31,285 nt of DNA from JAXGPF01 sp964463985 (GTDB lineage Bacteria > Verrucomicrobiota > Kiritimatiellia > JAAZAB01), in the NCBI GenBank assembly GCA_964463985.1, contig CAYXEK010000039.1, positions 1 through 31,285 on the forward strand. The letters run 5' to 3'. Positions 14,278-21,668 of the stretch are shown here, in pieces. A program made the position numbers and the translations under genes. Each line of letters opens with the position of its first letter. Positions within the stretch are counted from its first letter, which is position 1. Under the pieces are notes generated by a model. That model made no database searches. It was not told where the DNA came from and saw only the letters and a program-made list of their open reading frames with translations.

Positions 14278-15999
14278 ATGCCAACTTTGAATAATCTGCT
14301 GACGGAATGGATGCGGGCGGCGTTTCAGGCCGCCTTTCCCGGCCAGGAAGGGGATCTGGCGGCGGTGACGGCCGAGCCGGCCGCGGCGCCGGAATTCGGG
14401 GATTACCAGTGCAATGCCGCCATGGGATTGGCGCGGGCGCTGCGCCAGGCGCCGCGGGCCATCGCCGCCGCCGCGATTGCCCACGCGCCGCCGAACCCGG
14501 CGGTGGCCCGCGTGGAACAGGCCGGCCCCGGTTTCATTAACATTACTCTCGACAACGCCTGGCTGGCCGCCCGCCTGGAATCCATGCTGGCCGACCCGCG
14601 GCTGGGGACGCCCAAGCCAGGCGCCGACCGCACGGTCGTGATTGATTACTCCAGTCCCAACGTCGCCAAGCCCATGCACATCGGGCATATCCGCTCCACG
14701 GTGATCGGCAACGCCCTCGACCGGCTCCACCGTTTCCTGGGATACCAAGTGGTCGCCGATAATCATCTAGGCGACTGGGGCACCCAGTTCGGCATCCTGA
14801 TCCAGGGCTATCGCCATTTCCTCGACCGCACCGCCTTGGAAACCGCCCCGGTGGAGGAACTGGAGCGGTTGTATGTCCGCAGTTACGAACAGGCGCGTAC
14901 GGATGAAGACTGGATGGCTCAGTGTCGGAATGAACTGGTGAAATTGCAGTCCGGCGATCATGAAAACCTGGCGCTCTGGCGGGAATTTATCCGGCTTTCC
15001 CGGGGCGAATTCGACCGGATTTACGCCCGCCTGGGCGTAACCTTCGACGTGACGCGCGGCGAAAGCCATTACCATGACCGCCTGCCCGACGTCATTGACC
15101 GCCTGGTTGCCGCCGGCCTGGCGCGCGAGAGCGAAGGCGCGCTGGTGGCCTTTTTTGAAGACGAAAAACTGCCGCCCTGCATTGTGCGCAAGTCGGATGG
15201 CGCTTTCAATTACGCGGCCACGGACGTGGCCACGGTTTTGAGCCGGGTGGAGGAATTCAATCCTGCCGCCATCATCTATGTCACCGACGAGCGCCAGCAA
15301 CTGCATTTCCGGCAGGTATTCACCCTGGCGCGCAAGCTGGACGTCGGCGCCGAGCTGGTGCATGTCTGGTTCGGCCTGATGCGGTTGCCGGAAGGGACTT
15401 TCTCCACCCGCCAGGGCAATGTGATCAAACTGGAACTGCTGCTGGATGAAGCCGAAACGCGCGCGCTGGCCATGGTACGGGAAAGCAGCCCGGACATGCC
15501 CGCGGCACAACAGCGCGACGTGGCCCGGGCAGTGGGCATCGGCGCGGTGAAATACGCCGATTTAAGCCAGAATCCCCAAAGCCTGGTTACGTTTTCATGG
15601 GACAAGGCCCTGGCCTTGACCGGCAATTCCGCGCCTTACCTGCAATATGCCCATGCGCGGATTTGCAGCGTTTTGGATAAATACCGGGAACGCCACCCCG
15701 GGATCCGCCTGGAAGATTACCCGCTGCGCCCGGACCTCCCGGTGGAACGCGCCCTGGCGCTGCACCTGGCGCGGTTCCCGGACACCCTGCTGCTCTCAGG
15801 CCGGCTTTACCGGCCCAGCATCCTGGCGGATTACCTCTATGCGCTGGCCGGGCATTACAGTAATTTTTATCAGAATGTTCCTTTCCTGAAAGAAGAAGAA
15901 GGCATCCGCGAAAGCCGCGTGCGGCTCTGTGCGGCTGTGGCCGGCGTGCTGCGCCAGGGTCTGGATTTGCTGGGCATTGCAGCCCCGGAGCGCATTTGA
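14278..15999 (+). CDS. argS: Arginyl-tRNA synthetase
   Basis: ArgRS charges tRNA-Arg and needs the tRNA for arginine activation. The 573-residue class I enzyme has the Arg-specific N-terminal Add-1 domain (about 1-110; FGDYQCNAAM, GPGFINITL), the HIGH motif in SPNVAKPMHIGHIRST (HIGH at 134-137), DNHLGDWGTQFG, and an anticodon-binding domain ending near the C terminus. The KMSKS site is replaced by STRQGNVI, as in many bacterial ArgRS. ATG 14278 is preferred; ATG 14269 would add three residues. The promoter must overlap or follow the terminator at 14212-14256. The next gene starts 1 base after the stop. Confidence 0.96.
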   Translation: MPTLNNLLTEWMRAAFQAAFPGQEGDLAAVTAEPAAAPEFGDYQCNAAMGLARALRQAPRAIAAAAIAHAPPNPAVARVEQAGPGFINITLDNAWLAARLESMLADPRLGTPKPGADRTVVIDYSSPNVAKPMHIGHIRSTVIGNALDRLHRFLGYQVVADNHLGDWGTQFGILIQGYRHFLDRTALETAPVEELERLYVRSYEQARTDEDWMAQCRNELVKLQSGDHENLALWREFIRLSRGEFDRIYARLGVTFDVTRGESHYHDRLPDVIDRLVAAGLARESEGALVAFFEDEKLPPCIVRKSDGAFNYAATDVATVLSRVEEFNPAAIIYVTDERQQLHFRQVFTLARKLDVGAELVHVWFGLMRLPEGTFSTRQGNVIKLELLLDEAETRALAMVRESSPDMPAAQQRDVARAVGIGAVKYADLSQNPQSLVTFSWDKALALTGNSAPYLQYAHARICSVLDKYRERHPGIRLEDYPLRPDLPVERALALHLARFPDTLLLSGRLYRPSILADYLYALAGHYSNFYQNVPFLKEEEGIRESRVRLCAAVAGVLRQGLDLLGIAAPERI

Positions 16000-16000
16000 C

Positions 16001-17260
16001 ATGAAATTGAATTCGCGCGCCGCCGCCATCCGCATCATCGCCCGCTGGCTGCAAACCGGCGCTTTCCCCGGCCGGCTGCTGGAAGATATCGCCGACGACC
16101 GGGCGTTCGTCACGGAACTGGTTTACGGCGCGGTGCGCTGGCGCCGGCAGTTGGAGTGGGTTGTCCGGCAATACGCTCCGCGCGCCCCGGCGCCTGAAAT
16201 ATCCGCGGCCTTGTATGTTGGACTGTATCAGATCCTGCATCTCACCGACGTGGCGGAATACGCGGCGGTCAACGAAACCGTCGCGGCCGTGCGGGAAAGC
16301 GATTCCGCCGCCGCCGCGGGATTCGTTAATGCATTGCTGCGCAGGACGCTGCGGGAACGGCCGGCGCTGCGGGAACTTTTGGCGCGGCAGCCGGCCGGCA
16401 TCCGCCTGTCTCATCCGGATTGCCTGTTGCAGCGCTGGGGCGCTCATTTTTCTCCGGTGCGGGCGGAGCAGATCGCCGCCTGGAACAACCAGCGGGCGGA
16501 AGTCACGGTGACGGCGAACAGTTTGAAAATCTCCGGCCAGTCCTTGCAGTCGGCATTCCAGGAACACGGCCTGATTGCGCGCGCCGCGGAGTATGCCGGG
16601 AAAAAATTTATTACGGTCAAACGGGGTGTGTCCGTGCCGGAATTGCCGGGGTATGGCCAGGGTTGGTTCCTGGCGGCGGATCCGGCCGCGGCCCACGCCG
16701 TGACCTTGCTTGGCGCGCGGCCCGGCATGCGGGTGCTGGATGCCTGCGCCGCCCCCGGTGGAAAAACCGCATTGCTGGCCGGCGACATGGAAGGAGACGG
16801 CGTTTTGACGGCATGGGAGCCGCAGGCGGAACGGCGGGATCGCATGTCTGCCAATCTAAAACGCCTGGGGCTTGCGGATTTCGTCGTCCTGCGGCCAGTC
16901 AACGCTCTGCATCCCCCGGAGGCAACAGGTCAGTTTGACCGCATCCTGCTGGATGCCCCCTGTTCGAATACCGGCGTCATCCGGCATAAACCGGATGTGC
17001 GCTGGCATTTTGATCCGCGCCGCCTGGATAGGCTGGTGCGCCTCCAAACGGCGCTATTGACGCGGCTGGCCGTTATGCTGGCGCCGGGCGGCCGTCTGGT
17101 GTACAGCACCTGCAGCCTGGAACCGGAAGAAAACGGCGGCTTGGTGCGCGCATGGCTGGACCGCCAGTCCGGGTACGAACTGCTTGGCGAATCACGGGGT
17201 GTTCCGCCGGAAACCGGCACGGACGGGTTTTATGCCGCCTGCCTGGCACGGCGCAGATGA
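16001..17260 (+). CDS. rsmB: 16S rRNA (cytosine-967-C5)-methyltransferase RsmB
   Basis: RsmB makes m5C967 in 16S rRNA. The 419-residue protein has an N-terminal NusB-like RNA-binding domain (about 1-130; VTELVYGAVRWRR, AEYAAVNETVAAVR, GFVNALLRRTLR) and a C-terminal Rossmann methyltransferase. SAM-binding DACAAPGGK lies at 247-255, DAPCSNTGVIRHKPDVRW holds the second cysteine C321, and YSTCSLEPEEN holds the catalytic cysteine C371. ATG 16001 is 1 base after argS; CGGAG about 11 bases upstream is inside argS. The NusB-like domain favours RsmB over other NOL1/Nop2/Sun enzymes. Confidence 0.94.
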   Translation: MKLNSRAAAIRIIARWLQTGAFPGRLLEDIADDRAFVTELVYGAVRWRRQLEWVVRQYAPRAPAPEISAALYVGLYQILHLTDVAEYAAVNETVAAVRESDSAAAAGFVNALLRRTLRERPALRELLARQPAGIRLSHPDCLLQRWGAHFSPVRAEQIAAWNNQRAEVTVTANSLKISGQSLQSAFQEHGLIARAAEYAGKKFITVKRGVSVPELPGYGQGWFLAADPAAAHAVTLLGARPGMRVLDACAAPGGKTALLAGDMEGDGVLTAWEPQAERRDRMSANLKRLGLADFVVLRPVNALHPPEATGQFDRILLDAPCSNTGVIRHKPDVRWHFDPRRLDRLVRLQTALLTRLAVMLAPGGRLVYSTCSLEPEENGGLVRAWLDRQSGYELLGESRGVPPETGTDGFYAACLARRR

Positions 17261-17355
17261 ACGCATGCTTCCAAACGCTGGCTGTTGAAAGTGTCGTGGT
17301 TGACAACTTGGGCGGAGGCGGCATTTTCAGTCCCACAGTTTTCATCGCATTTTGA
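17257..17355 (+). CDS. Possible 32-residue small ORF coupled to rsmB
   Basis: ATG 17257 overlaps the rsmB stop as ATGA and opens a 32-codon frame to TGA 17353-17355, reading MNACFQTLAVESVVVDN, a GGGG run, then a hydrophobic FSPTVFIAF end. The 4-base coupling is the only support; there is no own Shine-Dalgarno and I recognise no family. It could be a leader peptide for hom, a decayed gene end, or chance. It contains no threonine, isoleucine or methionine run of the kind expected in an attenuator for homoserine genes. Confidence 0.2.
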   Translation: MNACFQTLAVESVVVDNLGGGGIFSPTVFIAF

Positions 17356-17425
17356 TTGAATCTACAGGACGAATCTGATATTTTCATTGTTCGCATCTTG
17401 AGAAATACTGTTTGCGCAGGTGTTT

Positions 17426-18718
17426 ATGAAAGAAATCGGAGTGGGATTGCTGGGCTTGGGGACCATCGGGTCCGGGTTGGCGCAGATAATGCCGGCCAAC
17501 GCCGATTTGCTGGCCAACCGGCTGGGCATCCGGCTGGTATTGCGCCGGGCGGCCGATCTTTCCGCCGAACGCCGGGCGGCGGCTCCGGCGGAAGTTCCGA
17601 CATCGGACGATGCGGCATCGGTGGTGGATGCCGGAGATGTGGATGTGGTGGTGGAACTTATCGGCGGCACGGGCGCCGCCCGGGAACTGGTGACGCGGGC
17701 GCTGCGCCTGGGCAAGCCGGTGGTGACGGCCAACAAGGCCCTGCTGGCCGCGCATGGAGCGGAATTGTTCCAACTGGCGCACGAGCATGGAACTGAGATT
17801 TACTTTGAAGCCAGCGTCGGCGGCGGCATCCCGGTCATCCGCGCCCTGCGCGAAGGTTTGGTGGCGGACAATGTACGCCGGATCTACGGCATTTTGAACG
17901 GCACGTGCAATTTTATCCTGACCAGCATGGAACAGACCGGGCAATCATTTGAACAGGCGCTGCAGGCAGCTCAGGCTGCCGGGTACGCCGAGGCGAATCC
18001 GGCGCTGGATATAGACGGCAAGGATACCGCGCACAAGGCGGTGATCCTGGCTTCGTTGATTTACGGCCAGCATTTTTCGCTGGCCGATGTCTCCGTGGAA
18101 GGCATTCGCGGTCTGGCGGAATTGGACATGGCCTACGCCCGGGAGTTGGGTTATTGCATCCGTTTGCTGGCGGTCATCCGGGAGGCGGGATCGGAAGTGG
18201 AAGTGCGGGTGCATCCCGCCCTGGTGCCGTCCCGCCACATACTGGCATCCGTCAAGGGCGTTTTCAACGCCATGCTGATCGAGAGCGACGGGGCGGGGGA
18301 ATTGATGTTTTACGGCCGGGGCGCCGGCCGCGAACCGACGGCCAGCGCGGTTATAAGCAATGTGGCCGATGCCGCCATCGCCCTGGCGGCCGGCGCGGTC
18401 CGCCGGCAGTTCCGGAGCGGACCCGCCGTCCTCCGTCCTCTGCGGGATATCAACCAGACGGAAGTGCGTTATTACCTGCGTTTGAACTTGCTGGACCGTC
18501 CAGGGGTTTTCGGTGAAATCGGCACCGTGCTCGGCCGGCATGGCATCAGCATCGCCTCGCTGCTGCAGAAGGAAGACCGGGCTGGAGCGCAGGTTCCCGT
18601 GGTTATCATCACGCATACGGCGCCGGAACGGGCCTTCCGGGAAGCTCTGGCGGAAATTGACTCCCTGCCGATCGTCGGCGCCAAAACGATGCGCCTGCGG
18701 ATTGTGAACGAGATTTGA
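17426..18718 (+). CDS. hom: Homoserine dehydrogenase
   Basis: Homoserine dehydrogenase reduces aspartate semialdehyde to homoserine, the branch point to threonine and methionine. The 430-residue monofunctional enzyme has the NAD(P)-binding GLLGLGTIGSG (8-18), ELIGGTGAARELV, VVTANKALLA, the signature GILNGTCNFILTSM, and AEANPALDIDGKDTAHKAVILA with active-site Asp/Lys residues. A C-terminal ACT domain (about 350-425) indicates allosteric control, usually by threonine. ATG 17426 follows AGGTG; a GTG two codons earlier is less likely. TTGACA at 17300 with a weak CATTTT 16 bases on may be a promoter. It begins the hom-lysC-cimA-valS-acyP run. Confidence 0.96.
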   Translation: MKEIGVGLLGLGTIGSGLAQIMPANADLLANRLGIRLVLRRAADLSAERRAAAPAEVPTSDDAASVVDAGDVDVVVELIGGTGAARELVTRALRLGKPVVTANKALLAAHGAELFQLAHEHGTEIYFEASVGGGIPVIRALREGLVADNVRRIYGILNGTCNFILTSMEQTGQSFEQALQAAQAAGYAEANPALDIDGKDTAHKAVILASLIYGQHFSLADVSVEGIRGLAELDMAYARELGYCIRLLAVIREAGSEVEVRVHPALVPSRHILASVKGVFNAMLIESDGAGELMFYGRGAGREPTASAVISNVADAAIALAAGAVRRQFRSGPAVLRPLRDINQTEVRYYLRLNLLDRPGVFGEIGTVLGRHGISIASLLQKEDRAGAQVPVVIITHTAPERAFREALAEIDSLPIVGAKTMRLRIVNEI

Positions 18719-18797
18719 TCCCGCAAACTTTTGCCGGTTTCACGGCGCTGCGTTTCAATGGCGGGCGCGAGCGCGAATATTTTGAAATGAGCATGGC

Positions 18798-20087
18798 ATG
18801 GCCGGATGGAAAAAATTGATCGTGCAGAAGTTCGGCGGCAGTTCGGTGGCTGACCCCGATTGCGTGCGCCGGGTGGCGCGGCGGGTGCTGGCAACGCAGC
18901 GCCGGGGCAACGCCGTAGTGGCGATCGTCAGCGCCATGGGCGATGCGACAGATAACCTGGTCGCTTTAGCCCACCGGATCACGCCCAATCCCAGCCCGCG
19001 CGAAATGGACATGCTGATGGCGACCGGCGAGCAGGTTTCCGTGGCCGTGCTGGCCATGGCTTTGCACGCCATGGGCGCGCAGGCGGTTTCCCTGACCGGG
19101 CCGCAGGCCGGAATTTTTACCGACACGATGCACCGCAAGGCCCGGATTACGCGGATCAATCCGGAGCGCATCCTGCGGCATCTGCGGGAGGGACACATTG
19201 TCATCGTCGCCGGTTTCCAGGGCGCTACTCCCTGCGACGATATCGCCACGCTGGGGCGCGGCGGGTCCGACACCACCGCGGTCGCCCTCGCCGCGGCGCT
19301 GCATGCCGACCGCTGCCAGATATTCACGGATGTGGAAGGCATTTATTCCGCCGATCCGCGCCTGGTGAAGGATGCTCGCAAATTGGAAGAAATAGCCTAT
19401 GATGAAATGCTGGAACTGGCCAGCCTGGGCGCCCGGGTGCTGATGTCGCGCGCGGTGGAGTTCGCTAAAAAATATGGAGTTGAAATCGAGGTGCTTTCGA
19501 GTTTCTCGTCCAAACCCGGAACGCTGGTCAAGGAAGAGGTGGCGCATATGGAAGATATCGTCGTACGCGGAGTGACGGCCGAGCAGGAACATGTCAAGCT
19601 GACCGTGGCCGGCGTGCCGGACCGGCCCGGCATGGCGGCGCGCATCTTCGGCCAGTTGGCCGCTGCCGGCATCAATATTGACATGATCGTCCAGAACACC
19701 AGCGCCCAGGGCCTGGCGGACATCTCGTTCACCCTGCACCAGGACGACGAAGCCCAGGCGCGGAGCGTACTGGCCCGGGCGGTCCGGGCGGTCAACGGCG
19801 GGCAAGTGGCCGCGGATGCGGACATCGCCAAGGTGAGCGTGGTGGGGGTGGGGATGCGGGGCCATTCCGGCGTGGCGTACCGGATGTTCCGCGAGCTGGC
19901 CCGGCTGAATATCAACATCCTGATGATCGCCACTTCCGAAATCAAGATTACCGTGGTCGTGCGCAAAAAACATGCGGTGCGGGCCTTGCGGGCCCTGCAC
20001 CACGCCTTTGGCTTGCAGCAACCTTCGCGGCGCCGGCTGACGCCGCGTCTTACCAAAGGAGGTTCCCATGCAAAAACAACGCGTTGA
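18798..20087 (+). CDS. lysC: Aspartate kinase
   Basis: Aspartate kinase phosphorylates aspartate, the first step to lysine, threonine and methionine. The 429-residue product has the kinase domain (about 1-245) with VQKFGGSSVAD (9-19), MATGEQVSVA, GRGGSDTTAVALAAAL (153-168) and FTDVEGIYSADPR (176-188). Two ACT domains follow (VPDRPGMAARIFG and VGVGMRGHSGVAYRMF), so feedback inhibition by lysine and/or threonine is expected. The conserved part ends at RALHHAFGL; the last 23 residues (basic, QQPSRRRL onward) read across the cimA Shine-Dalgarno and overlap cimA by 20 bases. ATG 18798 has no good Shine-Dalgarno and sits 79 bases after hom. Confidence 0.96.
   Translation: MAGWKKLIVQKFGGSSVADPDCVRRVARRVLATQRRGNAVVAIVSAMGDATDNLVALAHRITPNPSPREMDMLMATGEQVSVAVLAMALHAMGAQAVSLTGPQAGIFTDTMHRKARITRINPERILRHLREGHIVIVAGFQGATPCDDIATLGRGGSDTTAVALAAALHADRCQIFTDVEGIYSADPRLVKDARKLEEIAYDEMLELASLGARVLMSRAVEFAKKYGVEIEVLSSFSSKPGTLVKEEVAHMEDIVVRGVTAEQEHVKLTVAGVPDRPGMAARIFGQLAAAGINIDMIVQNTSAQGLADISFTLHQDDEAQARSVLARAVRAVNGGQVAADADIAKVSVVGVGMRGHSGVAYRMFRELARLNINILMIATSEIKITVVVRKKHAVRALRALHHAFGLQQPSRRRLTPRLTKGGSHAKTTR
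20055..20062 (+). promoter_or_regulatory. Strong Shine-Dalgarno of cimA inside the lysC 3' end
   Basis: AAAGGAGG (20055-20062) is a full anti-16S complement placed 5 bases before ATG 20068. It fixes the cimA start within the lysC reading frame and implies high, independent initiation. Confidence 0.85.
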
Positions 20088-21663
20088 AATTTACGACACC
20101 ACCCTGCGCGACGGCATGCAATGCGAAGGAATTTCCCTTTCATTATCCGGCAAACTGCGGCTGGCCCGCAAGCTGGATGAATTTGGAGTGGATTACATCG
20201 AAGGCGGCTATGCCGCGTCCAATCCGAAGGACATGGAATTCTTCGCTGAAATGCGCCGCCAGCCGCTGCAGCGCGCGCGGGTGGTGGCCTTTGGCAGCAC
20301 CCGCCACGCCAATGCCAGCGCCGCCGATGATCCCGGCACCTGCAAACTGCTGGAATCGGGCATGACATCCACGGCTATTTTCGGCAAGGCCTGGCAATTG
20401 CACGTCCGGGACGTCCTGCGCACGACGCCCGCAGAAAACCTGGAAATGGTCCGCGACACGGTCCGCCACCTCAAGCAAAACGGCCGGCAGGTGATTTTTG
20501 ACGCCGAGCATTTTTTCGACGGTTACCGCGACAGTCCGGAAGCCGCCATGGCCGTACTCAAGGCGGCCGCGGAAAGCGGCGCGGATATGCTCGTGCTCTG
20601 CGATACCCGCGGCGGCATGCTGCCGCATGAAATTTTCGAGATCACCCGCCTGGCGGTCAAGGCCTTCCCGCTGCCGATCGGCATCCATTGCCATAACGAT
20701 TGCGAAACGGCGGTGGCCAATTCGCTCGAAGCCGTGCGCGCCGGCGCCGTGCATGTCCAGGGCACCATCAACGGCTACGGCGAACGCTGCGGCAATGCCA
20801 ATCTTTGCTCGATTATACCGTCGCTGCTTTTGAAAATGAATTGCGAATGCGGATGCCCGGAAACCCTCCCCAACCTGTGCGAGCTTTCGCGTTGCACGGA
20901 CGATCTGCTGAACCTCCCGCACAACCGCCATGCGCCGTATGTCGGGGAAAGCGCTTTTGCCCACAAGGCCGGCATGCATGTCAATGCCGTCGAGAAAAAC
21001 CCGCGCAGTTTCGAGCATATCCCGCCGGAAACCGTCGGCAACGAGCGGCGGATATTGGTCTCGGAATTGTCCGGCGGCAGCAACATTCTGCTCAAGGCGG
21101 TGGAAATGGGCGTGGCGCTCAGCAAGTCCTCCCCGGAAGTCCGCCAGGTCCTGCGGAGCCTGGAGGAATTGGAGCGCAAAGGCTATGAATTCGAGGCAGC
21201 CGACGCCTCGTTCAAGCTGTTGATCAAGAAAGTCCTGAAAAAGCACAAACCGTTTTTCGCCCTGGAGGGTTTCCGGGTGATCGTTGAAAAACGCGGAGTG
21301 GGCGAGCGTTGCATATCCGAGGCAACCGTCAAATTGAACGTCAACGGCGAGATGGCGCACACGGTGGGCGAGGGCGACGGTCCGGTCAACGCGCTGGACA
21401 GCGCCCTGCGCAAGGCCCTGGTGCGGTTTTTCCCTGCCATCAACGACGTTTCCCTGACGGACTACCATGTCCGGATTCTGGACCCCAAGGAAGCCACCGC
21501 GGCGAAAACCCGCGTGATCATCGAGTCGTCGGACGGCCGCGACACCTGGGGCACCGTGGGGGTTTCGGAAAATATCATCGAGGCTTCCTGGGAAGCGCTG
21601 GTGGACAGCGTGGAATACAAGTTGTTCAAGCAAGCGGAAGAAGAAACGCGCGGAACGGAGTGA
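20068..21663 (+). CDS. cimA: (R)-citramalate synthase
   Basis: CimA condenses pyruvate and acetyl-CoA to citramalate, giving 2-oxobutyrate for isoleucine without threonine deaminase. The 531-residue protein has the DRE-TIM barrel motif DTTLRDGMQ (10-18), GVDYIEGGYAASNPKD, HCHND metal ligands (207-211) and QGTINGYGERCGNANL (231-246). The GERCGNANL wording and the length favour CimA over 2-isopropylmalate synthase or homocitrate synthase. A C-terminal LeuA-type regulatory domain (about 400-520) suggests feedback control, probably by isoleucine. It starts 20 bases before the lysC stop and is followed after 5 bases by valS. Confidence 0.93.
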   Translation: MQKQRVEIYDTTLRDGMQCEGISLSLSGKLRLARKLDEFGVDYIEGGYAASNPKDMEFFAEMRRQPLQRARVVAFGSTRHANASAADDPGTCKLLESGMTSTAIFGKAWQLHVRDVLRTTPAENLEMVRDTVRHLKQNGRQVIFDAEHFFDGYRDSPEAAMAVLKAAAESGADMLVLCDTRGGMLPHEIFEITRLAVKAFPLPIGIHCHNDCETAVANSLEAVRAGAVHVQGTINGYGERCGNANLCSIIPSLLLKMNCECGCPETLPNLCELSRCTDDLLNLPHNRHAPYVGESAFAHKAGMHVNAVEKNPRSFEHIPPETVGNERRILVSELSGGSNILLKAVEMGVALSKSSPEVRQVLRSLEELERKGYEFEAADASFKLLIKKVLKKHKPFFALEGFRVIVEKRGVGERCISEATVKLNVNGEMAHTVGEGDGPVNALDSALRKALVRFFPAINDVSLTDYHVRILDPKEATAAKTRVIIESSDGRDTWGTVGVSENIIEASWEALVDSVEYKLFKQAEEETRGTE

Positions 21664-21668
21664 TTGAT

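Noticed and set aside
15402..15425. Missing KMSKS motif in arginyl-tRNA synthetase as a sign of inactivity
   Set aside because: Many bacterial ArgRS proteins lack the canonical motif and carry an STRxGNV-type sequence instead; all other motifs are intact.
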